Shown here: positions 1 through 7,314 of the stretch, piece by piece
Numbering within the stretch: the first letter of the stretch is position 1
Layout of the letters: every line of letters begins with the position of its first letter
Assembly: GCA_026415275.1 (NCBI GenBank)
Contig: JAOAHK010000056.1
Coordinates: forward strand, 1 to 9,746
Direction of reading: 5' to 3'
DNA: 9,746 bases
Source of the DNA: Anaerolineales bacterium
GTDB lineage: Bacteria > Chloroflexota > Anaerolineae > Anaerolineales > UBA4823
Translations under genes and position numbers: made by a program
Notes under the pieces: model-generated
The model's database searches: none
Told to the model about the DNA's origin: nothing
Seen by the model: only the letters and a program-made list of their open reading frames with translations

Positions 1-2
1 GG

Positions 3-515
3 CTCCACCTGCACAAACAATCCTTCTGTCTCGCCTGGGAGGCGGTTCAATTGCTTGACACAGTCTGGAGGGAGAAGCACCCCTACCCTCCCCGTTATCA
101 TCTCTTTCGACTCATTGCTCATTTAGCAAAGTATCTGACCGCTGAGATGGCAGTTCAAACTGCAAAATGGGCAATGGAAGTATATGGTGGGATAGGAGTC
201 CTCGCCGAGTATGGCGTGGAACGATTGCTGCGCGAAGCTATGATTTTACCGATATGGGAAGGTACGCCTCAACGTCAAATTTTGGATGGTCTGGAAGCCA
301 TGGAACGCAAGCGTGCCCATGAACTCCTGTTTGATCACCTTGCACCGTTTGCTGAACCACAAGCCTATGAGGAGGCTGTTTCTCAGGTAGAATGGCTGCT
401 GAGTTTATCGCCTGCGGAGAAAGAAGCTCAAAGTGAGAAAGTGTTTCACCGATTAGCAATATTTGCTGCTGAAACTCTGTGTCGCAGACATACCCTTAGC
501 GCAATGGAGGGTTAA
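3..515 (+). CDS. Acyl-CoA dehydrogenase family protein, C-terminal part (5' end outside window)
   Basis: The frame is open from the first bases of the window, so only about the last 170 residues are visible. The TTG at 51 is an internal codon and not the start. The visible part is the C-terminal helical bundle of an acyl-CoA dehydrogenase: a TAEMAVQTAKWAMEVYGGIG stretch, then LLREAMILPIWEGTPQRQ and ILDGLEAM. The GG-x-G turn and the REA...IWEGT segment are family hallmarks that bind the FAD/acyl-CoA region and build the tetramer interface. Known members oxidise acyl-CoA thioesters to enoyl-CoA and pass electrons to ETF. The IWEGT-type tail is also seen in the AidB-like branch, so the substrate cannot be named. 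The last 60 or so residues are a less conserved helical extension. The stop overlaps the start of the next gene by one base, suggesting one mRNA. Confidence 0.85.
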   Translation, partial: LHLHKQSFCLAWEAVQLLDTVWREKHPYPPRYHLFRLIAHLAKYLTAEMAVQTAKWAMEVYGGIGVLAEYGVERLLREAMILPIWEGTPQRQILDGLEAMERKRAHELLFDHLAPFAEPQAYEEAVSQVEWLLSLSPAEKEAQSEKVFHRLAIFAAETLCRRHTLSAMEG

Positions 516-2542
516 TGCCAGCTCAAGTTTATGGAGAACTTCGTCCAGATGCAACGCAAGGGGAGAAGATTGTCCTAAAACAGTTGCGCGATAATCTACC
601 GAAAGAATATTCAATCTATGTGGAATGCCCACTCCCGTCAAAACACCGTATTCAACGCTTCCCAGATTTCATTGTCTTGACGAATTACGGAGTGATTGTG
701 CTTGAGGTCAAAGATTGGGTTGCTTTACGCAGAGCGGATCGGTATCATGCGGAGGTCATTACGCGCACAGGGGAGACACGCCAAGAGAAAAATCCAGTGG
801 TGTCTGTTCGAGACATGGCATTAGCGCTTGAAAATTTGCTGAAGACGCAAGGACAGAAGATCGATTGGGGCTATGCGGTTATCTTACCCAACTTGCCCCC
901 CACGATTTTAGCCAATCTACGCATAGCTTGGGGAGAAACACAAGTCTTGGGGCAAGATGATCTTCGTCCAAATATCGTTCTTAAGCGGCTAAGCGCCACT
1001 CGCCCAAGCTGGTCTAACCACACCTTGAGTCGCGAACAATTGCGTGCAATCCGCCAGATTATCAACCCACTGGTGGAATTCGAACATCCGCAACGGCCAG
1101 CCATTGTCCTCGATGAAGTTCAAGAACGTATTGTCCTAGAACCGACCCGAAGTGAGCAGGAAATCCCCAAAGTTGAAAAACCGGTCGCTCAACAACTTAC
1201 CATCGGTGTTTCCGAAGCTGAGCTTGTCAAAGACGAGCTACCTAAAGAAGCTCAACATCTGGTGCAAAGCTTGCATGTTCGCTTAGTGCGTGGAGCTGCA
1301 GGCAGTGGCAAGACCATCGTCCTTACTCAACGAGCTCGTTATCTTGCAGCACAATACCCGGAATGGAATATTCTAGTATTGACCTATAACCGTCCCCTGA
1401 GTGAGCAGCTTCAACAAATTCTCAGTACATCTTCAAATGTCAAAGTTAGCACCTTACATGCTTTATGTTTGTCTATTTGGGAACAAAACGGACATAAGAT
1501 TACCTTAATGGAAAATACCTTGTCTGAATGGGTTAAGGGACAGCAGACACGCTATCCAATTATCCGCAAAGTTGGGGCGAGTTTTCTCGCCGAGGAAATC
1601 AAGTGGATCAAAGATGTTGGCTTTGAGGAACAAAGTGCATATCTCCTTGCAATTCGTCGCGGATTGGGTAAGCAACGCCTTAGCGCTGCGGAGAAAAGCG
1701 CAATCTATGAGGTGATGGAGGCCTTTGACCGCCGCAAAGATGCTCTGCGAGAAATGGATTGGGCGGAATTTCCAACCCTAACCTGGAAAGCTCTCAAAGA
1801 GGGTAAACTCCAGACGAATTTGTTCGATGCGATCTTAATCGATGAAGCACAAGATTTTGCCCCGCAATGGATTCAGATTGTTAAGGCTTTATTGAAACCA
1901 AATGGCTTACTGTTTTTGGCTGACGATCCTTCACAGAGCATCTTTCGCTTTTTTAGTTGGCGCGAAAAAGGGGTTGAAGTTGTCGGACGCACTCGTCATC
2001 TTAAAGTTCCCTATCGTAACACATACGAGATTTATCGTGCTGCCTCTTCCTTGATAGAAAATGATCCTCTCCTAAAGGAGCAATTGCGGGAAGAAGAATT
2101 TCTCCCCGCAGAGATTGACCCACACTCCATGCGTCACGGACCAAAGCCAATCCTTGCTCAGCAAGCCAGCTTTGAGCAGGAATGTCGCTATCTGCATGAT
2201 CAAGTTAGGTACTTAATCCAAAAAGGATTCAAAACAGCTCAGATCCTCATCTTGCACCCACGACGCAACAAAATTGAGGATCTGACTAAAGCCCTCCGGG
2301 GCACGGGAGTTACGATAGAAACATTATTGCGCGCCAAAGGTTTAGAGTTCGATGTCGTTTTTATTAGTCAAGCCCATCTTATTTTTGAAAATGCGACCGA
2401 CAGCGAGCGCACCTCTCACGCCCTTCGCCAACTTTTCATGGCGATGACCCGTGCTCGCCAACAGCTAACCCTCTGCTATCAAGGAGCATTACCTCGCCCT
2501 CTCCAAGCACTTGAGGAACACGTTGAATGGGTTAGGAATTAA
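515..2542 (+). CDS. NERD nuclease-like domain fused to UvrD-type SF1 helicase
   Basis: A 675-residue protein. Residues about 8-110 are a NERD (nuclease-related) domain: a GE pair near 16-17, PDFIVL with Asp51, and VLEVKDW with Glu64 and Lys66. This is the D-x(12)-E-x-K spacing of PD-(D/E)XK-like folds, so the putative catalytic residues are intact. Residues about 250-660 are a superfamily 1 helicase: Walker A GAAGSGKT (260-267), DExx box LIDEAQDF (441-448), motif III LADDPSQSIF (468-477), motif V AKGLEFDVVF (607-616) and motif VI MTRARQ (644-649). It is shorter than UvrD/PcrA (over 700 residues), with reduced accessory subdomains. The ATG overlaps the preceding stop (TAATG), and a GGAGG site lies just upstream, so translation is probably coupled. 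The family is known to unwind DNA or RNA using ATP. Cleavage by this NERD domain, and a role in repair or anti-phage defence, are inference. Confidence 0.9.
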   Translation: MPAQVYGELRPDATQGEKIVLKQLRDNLPKEYSIYVECPLPSKHRIQRFPDFIVLTNYGVIVLEVKDWVALRRADRYHAEVITRTGETRQEKNPVVSVRDMALALENLLKTQGQKIDWGYAVILPNLPPTILANLRIAWGETQVLGQDDLRPNIVLKRLSATRPSWSNHTLSREQLRAIRQIINPLVEFEHPQRPAIVLDEVQERIVLEPTRSEQEIPKVEKPVAQQLTIGVSEAELVKDELPKEAQHLVQSLHVRLVRGAAGSGKTIVLTQRARYLAAQYPEWNILVLTYNRPLSEQLQQILSTSSNVKVSTLHALCLSIWEQNGHKITLMENTLSEWVKGQQTRYPIIRKVGASFLAEEIKWIKDVGFEEQSAYLLAIRRGLGKQRLSAAEKSAIYEVMEAFDRRKDALREMDWAEFPTLTWKALKEGKLQTNLFDAILIDEAQDFAPQWIQIVKALLKPNGLLFLADDPSQSIFRFFSWREKGVEVVGRTRHLKVPYRNTYEIYRAASSLIENDPLLKEQLREEEFLPAEIDPHSMRHGPKPILAQQASFEQECRYLHDQVRYLIQKGFKTAQILILHPRRNKIEDLTKALRGTGVTIETLLRAKGLEFDVVFISQAHLIFENATDSERTSHALRQLFMAMTRARQQLTLCYQGALPRPLQALEEHVEWVRN

Positions 2543-2560
2543 GTCAACACACTCCAGTGG

Positions 2561-3904
2561 TTACCGCTGCAAGAGTGGCTTCTGAAAAAGCTGTTCCCGG
2601 ATTTGGTTTACTTGGCGACGCAACTGCTCATCACGTTCGAGCAAATCCTCGATCTTTTCGCAGCCATATAACACAGTAGTGTGGTCTCGCCCACCCAGCA
2701 ATTCACCGATTTGGGGCAGAGAGCACTGCGCTTCTTTGTGCAAGAGATACATTGCGATCTGACGTGGCAGGGCGACTTCGCGGCTGCGTTCGGCGCTCAC
2801 CAAGCGTTGCCGAGGAAGACTGTAGAACTGAGAGACGAGGTCAATAACCTCATCTGGTTTAATCTCGCGCCGTTGGGGCATGAAATCGCTTAGGACGGTA
2901 TCCACCAACTGTTGGGTGATCGGCGCACTGCTGAGCTGAGCATAGGCAGCTACTCGGTTTAGGACTCCTTCTAGTTCGCGAATGTTGGACTGAACACGAC
3001 GGGCAATGCGTTCTAACAACTCGCTGGGAATGGTGTATCCATTTCTTTCCGCCTTGTGACGCAGGATAGCAATGCGCGTTTCCAGATCAGGAGGTTGAAT
3101 ATCTACGGTCAATCCCCATTCCACTCGCGAGCGCAGGCGTTCTTCGAGGGTCACAAGAGCCTTGGGCGGACGATCGGACGAAATTACAATTTGTTTGTTT
3201 TGTCCATGCAAAGTGTTGAACGTATGGAAAAATTCCTCTTGGGTTGACTCTTTGCCAGCGATAAATTGGATATCATCCAGCAACAAAACGTCAGTACGGC
3301 GATATTTTTCGCGGAAAGTTTGTGTGTTCTGCGAACGAATGGCATTGATCAGATCGTTAGTGAACTCTTCCGCAGAGACATAGCGGACCTGCAACCCACG
3401 TTCATGGCAAACATTGCCAATGGCATGGAGCAGATGGGTTTTGCCCAACCCTACCCCCCCATAGATGAAAAGCGGGTTATAGGCAATGGCAGGGCGATCG
3501 GAAACTGCAAGCGAAGCAGCATGTGCCAAGCGGTTGTTGGCACCAACTACATAATTATCAAAGGTGTAGCGAGGGTTCAAGCTACCGTTTGGCTGGGGCA
3601 TTGCGACTGCCTGAGAAGCAAGTTCACTCTCCCCTTCTTTTTCTTCTGGGGGGGTCAGACTCTGCCAGACCGTGAAGCGCACTTGTACTGAGCGCCCCAT
3701 CAATCCCATTAAGAGCCGACTGACGGTACTAGTCAATCGGCTTTGCAACCAATCACAAGCATAGGCATTGGGAGCTCCGATGATGAAACAGCCATCTTCA
3801 TAAGCGAGAAACTCCGTCTCGCGCACCCATGTTTCAAACGCAGCGCGCGGCATTTCTATTTGCAATTGCCCTATCGCTGCTTGCCAAGCTTGTTCTGCTT
3901 TCAT
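2561..3904 (-). CDS. dnaA: Chromosomal replication initiator protein DnaA
   Basis: A 447-residue protein that, when ATP-bound, binds DnaA boxes and melts the origin. Domain I (about 1-78) is followed by a short linker (about 79-110). The AAA+ core has Walker A GGVGLGKT (149-156), Walker B VLLLDDIQF (206-214), sensor 1 ISSD (241-244) and the arginine-finger box LEERLRSR (253-260). Domain IV ends in the DNA-binding signature GGRDHTTVLYGCEKI (404-418). Length is typical. I chose the ATG at 3904 because a GAGGAGGA site (3912-3919) lies 7 bases upstream and DnaA proteins begin about here. The frame stays open 34 codons further, to a TTG at 4006, but that extension is unlike DnaA and has no ribosome site. 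It is tail to tail with the helicase gene (18-base gap) and divergent from dnaK. No dnaN, recF or gyrB is adjacent in the window. Confidence 0.97.
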   Translation of the reverse strand: MKAEQAWQAAIGQLQIEMPRAAFETWVRETEFLAYEDGCFIIGAPNAYACDWLQSRLTSTVSRLLMGLMGRSVQVRFTVWQSLTPPEEKEGESELASQAVAMPQPNGSLNPRYTFDNYVVGANNRLAHAASLAVSDRPAIAYNPLFIYGGVGLGKTHLLHAIGNVCHERGLQVRYVSAEEFTNDLINAIRSQNTQTFREKYRRTDVLLLDDIQFIAGKESTQEEFFHTFNTLHGQNKQIVISSDRPPKALVTLEERLRSRVEWGLTVDIQPPDLETRIAILRHKAERNGYTIPSELLERIARRVQSNIRELEGVLNRVAAYAQLSSAPITQQLVDTVLSDFMPQRREIKPDEVIDLVSQFYSLPRQRLVSAERSREVALPRQIAMYLLHKEAQCSLPQIGELLGGRDHTTVLYGCEKIEDLLERDEQLRRQVNQIREQLFQKPLLQR

Positions 3905-3911
3905 CTGTGTG

Positions 3912-3919
3912 TCCTCCTC
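3912..3919 (-). promoter_or_regulatory. Ribosome binding site that decides the dnaA start
   Basis: On the minus strand this reads GAGGAGGA, a near-perfect anti-16S match, 7 bases before the ATG at 3904. No comparable site precedes the upstream in-frame TTG (4006) or ATG (3982). Confidence 0.85.
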
Positions 3920-4059
3920 GCAATGGTAATTTGCGCGACACAGCACCCTCTCCCAGCTCTCCCATACGGCGGGAATCCCCATGATGCTATACAGTTCTCG
4001 GATCAACTACAGGAAGGCGATGATCAACACAGTTTCAGGGCGTCTGTTGTGTCGTATGC

Positions 4060-4088
4060 ATTTTACAAAATAAGCTCTCGCTGTGCAA
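4060..4088 (-). promoter_or_regulatory. Probable sigma-70 promoter of dnaA
   Basis: Minus-strand reading gives -35 TTGCAC (4083-4088), a 17-base spacer and -10 TAAAAT (4060-4065). The -10 matches 5 of 6 consensus bases and the spacing is optimal. Transcription would start near 4053, giving a leader of about 150 nt before the ATG at 3904. The leader has no obvious hairpin. Confidence 0.6.
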
Positions 4089-4154
4089 GACGTTTGCCAT
4101 ACGCTTGGCTAAAAACATTGAATTTTTTAAGGTGAACCATATCCTGCTTTACAT

Positions 4155-4171
4155 ATTGCCATATTGGTAAT
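4155..4171. repeat. Imperfect inverted repeat in the dnaA-dnaK intergenic region
   Basis: ATTGCCA-TAT-TGGTAAT: 7-base arms with one mismatch around a 3-base centre. It lies about 70 bases upstream of the dnaA -35 and could be a dimer-bound operator. AT-rich DNA gives such repeats by chance fairly often, so confidence in function is low. Confidence 0.35.
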
Positions 4172-4264
4172 AACTGCAATAACGATCAGAAAATGTACCC
4201 TACTTATGGCGGTTAGCCTTTCTCAAGCCCTATATGTAAGGGTCAGAGGAGTTCAACAAGAACG

Positions 4265-4294
4265 TTAAGATGGCTTAATAGGATTAAGCCTTAA
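4265..4294. repeat. Perfect inverted repeat with alternating TTAAG/CTTAA half-sites
   Basis: The core is GGCTTAAT-AGG-ATTAAGCC (4272-4290), perfect 8-base arms with a 3-base spacer. Including flanks, the five-base unit occurs four times in alternating orientation: TTAAG at 4265-4269, CTTAA at 4274-4278, TTAAG at 4284-4288 and CTTAA at 4290-4294. No T-run follows on either strand, and both flanking genes read away from it. A protein-binding operator is therefore more likely than a terminator. It sits about 45 bases upstream of the proposed dnaK -35. Confidence 0.55.
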
Positions 4295-4337
4295 AAATTT
4301 CACACACCTCGTTTGCGCGCATTTTTACAAATCCGAT

Positions 4338-4366
4338 TTGGGATAAATAAACAACTTTCCTATGCT
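4338..4366 (+). promoter_or_regulatory. Candidate sigma-70 promoter of dnaK
   Basis: -35 TTGGGA (4338-4343), 17-base spacer, -10 TATGCT (4361-4366); each hexamer matches 4 of 6 consensus bases. The start would fall near 4373, giving a leader of about 70 nt. This is the best-spaced pair I found upstream of dnaK, but a different (heat-shock) sigma factor could use another site. Confidence 0.4.
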
Positions 4367-4444
4367 TTGTTAACGAATTTCTTGCATAGATGGGGTAACC
4401 TATAGCAGGATAGAACCCCAAACTACTGAAGAGAGGAGAGAACT

Positions 4445-6340
4445 ATGTCAAAAATTATTGGTATTGACCTTGGAACAACCAACAGCGTTGTGGCTGTGAT
4501 GGAAGGCGGCGATCCGACCGTGATCCCAACTGCTGAGGGAGGACGGCTATGTCCATCTGTGGTTGCTTTTAATAAAAATGGCGAACGGTTGATCGGGCAA
4601 ACGGCAAAGCGCCAGGCTGTGATCAACCCCGAGAACACCATTTATTCCATCAAACGCTTTATGGGGCGGCGCTTCGATGAGGTCGAAACTGAGCGCAAGA
4701 TGGTGTCCTACCGGGTGGTGCGTGGTCCAGCGAACGACGCCCGCGTGCAAATCCCTGTCACTGGGCGCGAATATAGCCCGCAGGAGATTTCGGCGATGAT
4801 CCTCGCCAAGCTCAAAGCCGATGCCGAAGCTTATCTAGGCGAACCGGGCACCAAGGCTGTGATCACCGTCCCGGCATATTTCAACGACAGCCAACGGCAA
4901 GCGACCAAAGATGCAGGACGCATTGCTGGCTTGGATGTCGTGCGCATTATCAACGAGCCAACTGCCGCAGCTTTAGCCTATGGATTGGATAAAAAAGAGA
5001 ACGAAACCATTCTGGTCTTCGATCTCGGTGGAGGCACCTTTGATGTCAGCATTCTTGAAGTAGGGGAAGGCGTAATCGAAGTCAAAGCTACCAATGGGGA
5101 TACCCATCTAGGTGGCGATGACTGGGATGAGCGCATTGTCAATTGGGTGGCAGACGAGTTCAAGAAGGAACATGGCATTGACTTGCGCACTGATCGCCAA
5201 GCTTTGCAACGCTTGCGCGAGGCTGCTGAAAAAGCGAAGATTGAGCTTTCCAGTGTGATGGAGACCGAGATCAATTTGCCCTATATCACTGCCGATGCAT
5301 CGGGTCCAAAGCATCTGCAAATGAAACTTACCCGAGCCAAGTTTGAACAGCTCACTGAAGATTTGGTCGCTCGCTTGCGCGGACCTTTCAATGCCGCCCT
5401 GAACGACGCAGGTTTGAAAGCCTCCGACATCGACGAAGTGGTCTTGGTAGGCGGCGCAACCCGTATGCCCATGGTGCAAGACCTCGTCCGCTCGCTGACC
5501 AACAAGGAACCCCACAAGGGCGTCAATCCCGACGAAGTAGTTGCGGTTGGGGCAGCGATTCAAGGTGGCGTTTTAGCAGGAGAAGTCAAAGATGTCTTAC
5601 TGTTGGATGTCACCCCGCTCTCGCTCGGAGTTGAGACACTTGGTGGTGTGATGACCACCTTGATTGAGCGCAATACGACCATTCCTGTGCGGCGCAGTGA
5701 GATTTTCTCCACTGCTGAAGATAACCAAACTGCGGTAGACATTCACATCTTACAGGGCGAACGTCCGATGGCGGCTGATAATATGAGCCTAGGTCGCTTC
5801 CGTCTGGAGGGCATTCCACCAGCGCCGCGCGGCATCCCGCAAATTGAGGTCACTTTTGATATCGATGCCAATGGCATCCTCAACGTCACCGCTAAAGATA
5901 AGGCGACTGGCAAAGAGCAAAAAGTGACTATCACGGCTTCGACCAACTTGAACAAGGACGAGATCGAACGCATGATCCGCGAAGCCCGCGAACATGAAGC
6001 CGAAGACCGCCGCCGCAAAGAGCTAGCGGAAGCGCGCAACATGGCTGACCAACTGGCATACCAGACGGAAAAGACTTTGCGTGAGCTGGGAGACAAGGTT
6101 CCTTCTGCGGAACGCGACTCGATCCAGCAGAAGATCAACGATCTGCGCCAAGCGGCGAAAGGTGAAGACATCCAGCGCATCCGCCGCCTCAGCGAAGAGT
6201 TGCAGAACGCCTTCCATGCCATCAGCCAACAGCTCTATGCTCAACAGGCTCAAAGCGCAGCTTCGTCCAGCGGCAACGGCCGTTCGACCAGCAATATGGG
6301 CGAGGGTGATGTGGTTGAAGGCGAGTATCGTGAAGCCTAA
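4445..6340 (+). CDS. dnaK: Molecular chaperone DnaK (Hsp70)
   Basis: 631 residues, normal length for an ATP-dependent Hsp70 that, with DnaJ and GrpE, binds and releases exposed hydrophobic peptides in the cytoplasm. The nucleotide-binding domain (1-380) has phosphate-1 loop [11 protein letters not shown] (4-14), [13 protein letters not shown] (139-151), phosphate-2 loop [11 protein letters not shown] (192-202) and adenosine motif [11 protein letters not shown] (332-342). The linker DVLLLDVTP lies at 383-391. The substrate-binding beta domain follows to about 505, then a helical lid rich in charged residues (about 505-600). It ends in a Ser/Gly-rich linker and the acidic tail [11 protein letters not shown]. 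The ATG follows a GAGGAG site (4433-4438) by 6 bases. No grpE, dnaJ or hrcA is next to it, and a strong terminator follows, so it appears monocistronic. Confidence 0.98.
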   Translation: MSKIIGIDLGTTNSVVAVMEGGDPTVIPTAEGGRLCPSVVAFNKNGERLIGQTAKRQAVINPENTIYSIKRFMGRRFDEVETERKMVSYRVVRGPANDARVQIPVTGREYSPQEISAMILAKLKADAEAYLGEPGTKAVITVPAYFNDSQRQATKDAGRIAGLDVVRIINEPTAAALAYGLDKKENETILVFDLGGGTFDVSILEVGEGVIEVKATNGDTHLGGDDWDERIVNWVADEFKKEHGIDLRTDRQALQRLREAAEKAKIELSSVMETEINLPYITADASGPKHLQMKLTRAKFEQLTEDLVARLRGPFNAALNDAGLKASDIDEVVLVGGATRMPMVQDLVRSLTNKEPHKGVNPDEVVAVGAAIQGGVLAGEVKDVLLLDVTPLSLGVETLGGVMTTLIERNTTIPVRRSEIFSTAEDNQTAVDIHILQGERPMAADNMSLGRFRLEGIPPAPRGIPQIEVTFDIDANGILNVTAKDKATGKEQKVTITASTNLNKDEIERMIREAREHEAEDRRRKELAEARNMADQLAYQTEKTLRELGDKVPSAERDSIQQKINDLRQAAKGEDIQRIRRLSEELQNAFHAISQQLYAQQAQSAASSSGNGRSTSNMGEGDVVEGEYREA

Positions 6341-6353
6341 TCGATGATAAAAA

Positions 6354-6388
6354 TAAGCGTGGGATTGATTTCCCACGCTTACCTTTTT
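6354..6388. terminator. Bidirectional Rho-independent terminator between dnaK and the S1-domain gene
   Basis: Perfect 11-base stem TAAGCGTGGGA (6354-6364) / TCCCACGCTTA (6371-6381) with a 6-base loop. On the plus strand it is followed by CCTTTTT, and on the minus strand by a T-rich run (ATTTTTATC). It sits between two convergent genes and can end both transcripts. Confidence 0.92.
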
Positions 6389-6409
6389 ATCGACCAAAGA
6401 GCGATGAGG

Positions 6410-7195
6410 TCACTTGCGGCGATTTTGCAAGGTGCGATCAAACAATTGCTCGAATTGCTGGTCGGTGGCTCGTTTCTTTCTCTTGCGCACGCCAACCACA
6501 CCTGCGAACTTGACGTTCGAACGTTCCATCGCCTCACGCAGGGCGATTTCCATTGCTGTGGGCTCGCTTTCGGGCTCGGGGGGTGGAGAAGTTGTCTCTT
6601 TTTCAACTTCTCTTTCTGGAACAACAGCTTTGCTCGGTTGGGGTGGCGGTGGCTCCGGGGGTGTTTCCAAGGCTTTCATAGACAATTTGATTTGCTTTTT
6701 GCGCCGGTTGACATCCAAAACCTGCGCTTCCACTTCATCTCCTTCCTTGACCAGATCGGACGGAGACTTAATGTAACCATGGGTCATCTCGCTGATATGC
6801 ACCAAACCGGGCCGTTCAGCGCCGATATCAACAAAGACGCCAAATTTCTCCAACCGAGTGACTTTGCCTTTTACCACCATCCCCTTCGTAATTTCACGCC
6901 ACTCTAAATCAAGAGGTTTGATCATGGTCAATTCAAGCCGTTTCTTCTTTGGATCAACCCTGCGCACCCATACTTCAACCGCTTGGCCAACCTGCACAAC
7001 GTCTTCAACCCGTTTGGTTTCGCCCACCTGTAATTGTGAGATGTGCACAACGCCGGGCACCGCTAAACCCACGTCCACGATGGCTCCGGCAATGGTGATC
7101 TTTTTGACCACACCATTAAATTTCATTTTGCGTTTGATCCCTTCTAAAGAGATCACCTGGTCTGTTGCTGGGGCTGCTATTTCGTTTGCTTCCAT
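6410..7195 (-). CDS. RNA-binding protein with two S1 domains and a basic C-terminal tail
   Basis: 261 residues. The first S1 (OB-fold) domain is at about 22-92, with VDVGLAVPGVVHISQL. The second, closer to consensus, is at about 104-174, with KFGVFVDIGAERPGLVHISEM and ...QIKLSMKAL. Then come a Pro/Glu-rich linker (about 178-212), a helix (AMEIALREAMERS) and a basic end with VRKRKKRA. S1 domains bind single-stranded RNA; relatives include ribosomal protein S1 and small translation or stress proteins. It is far shorter than a classical four- to six-domain S1, so I do not call it rpsA. The ATG at 7195 has a GGAGAG site (7203-7208) 7 bases upstream. The frame is open further upstream, but the promoter lies inside that extension, which excludes it. 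Cytoplasmic; a role in translation or RNA handling is inference. Confidence 0.88.
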   Translation of the reverse strand: MEANEIAAPATDQVISLEGIKRKMKFNGVVKKITIAGAIVDVGLAVPGVVHISQLQVGETKRVEDVVQVGQAVEVWVRRVDPKKKRLELTMIKPLDLEWREITKGMVVKGKVTRLEKFGVFVDIGAERPGLVHISEMTHGYIKSPSDLVKEGDEVEAQVLDVNRRKKQIKLSMKALETPPEPPPPQPSKAVVPEREVEKETTSPPPEPESEPTAMEIALREAMERSNVKFAGVVGVRKRKKRATDQQFEQLFDRTLQNRRK

Positions 7196-7230
7196 AGCGC
7201 CACTCTCCACTCTTCCTAAGATAAGGTTAA

Positions 7231-7245
7231 CCACCAAAAAGGTGG
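7231..7245 (-). promoter_or_regulatory. Leader hairpin in the S1-domain mRNA
   Basis: On the minus strand: CCACC-TTTTT-GGTGG, a 5-bp stem with a U5 loop, about 35 nt before the ATG and inside the predicted leader. S1 domains prefer U/A-rich single strands, so a binding site for autoregulation is conceivable but unproven. The stem is short. Confidence 0.35.
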
Positions 7246-7285
7246 GGATTAGCATCCGTGCGAGCGATAACAACCGCGAGAAGGG

Positions 7286-7314
7286 ATTATACCCCTTCGG
7301 GGTAGAAATGTCAA
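7286..7314 (-). promoter_or_regulatory. Consensus sigma-70 promoter of the S1-domain gene, with palindromic spacer
   Basis: Minus strand: -35 TTGACA (7309-7314), 17-base spacer, -10 TATAAT (7286-7291). All 12 hexamer bases match consensus. The spacer holds the perfect palindrome TACCCC-GAA-GGGGTA (7290-7304), which overlaps the first two bases of the -10. Upstream of the -35 is an A/T-rich tract (about 7313-7350) resembling an UP element. The start would be near 7279, giving a leader of about 85 nt. Confidence 0.88.

Larger units (their letters stand above)
3905..4444. other. Gene-free intergenic region between divergent dnaA and dnaK
   Basis: 540 bases with no credible gene; small frames here are remnants of antisense dnaA reading. 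The central part (about 4050-4400) is AT-rich. It holds a good dnaA promoter on the minus strand, a weaker dnaK promoter on the plus strand and at least two inverted repeats. Scanning by eye on both strands for TTATNCACA-type DnaA boxes finds no convincing copy, so I do not call an origin. I also see no CIRCE element (TTAGCACTC-N9-GAGTGCTAA) and no paired HspR-type CTTGAGT/ACTCAAG site. Confidence 0.8.

Noticed and set aside
3266..3691. Plus-strand frames inside dnaA (3266-3691, 3743-4135)
   Set aside because: They are antisense to conserved DnaA motifs and show no protein-like features.
3905..4006. N-terminal extension of DnaA by 34 codons to a TTG
   Set aside because: The extension does not look like DnaA, has no ribosome site, and the ATG at 3904 has an excellent one.
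4210..4232. Half of an HspR-type (HAIR) site, CTCAAG near 4222
   Set aside because: There is no matching CTTGAGT partner at the required spacing.
3905..4444. Possible chromosomal origin beside dnaA
   Set aside because: Location and AT content are suggestive, but I find no cluster of TTATNCACA-type boxes on either strand and no dnaN/recF neighbours. GC skew cannot be judged from this window.
5743..6222. 159-codon open frame antisense to dnaK (and several shorter ones)
   Set aside because: A composition shadow of a strongly codon-biased gene: Ser/Arg-rich, no family resemblance and no ribosome site noted. Long antisense frames over dnaK are a well-known artefact.
6344..6907. Plus-strand 187-codon frame over the S1-domain gene
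   Set aside because: It starts within the terminator region and reads antisense to conserved S1 domains.
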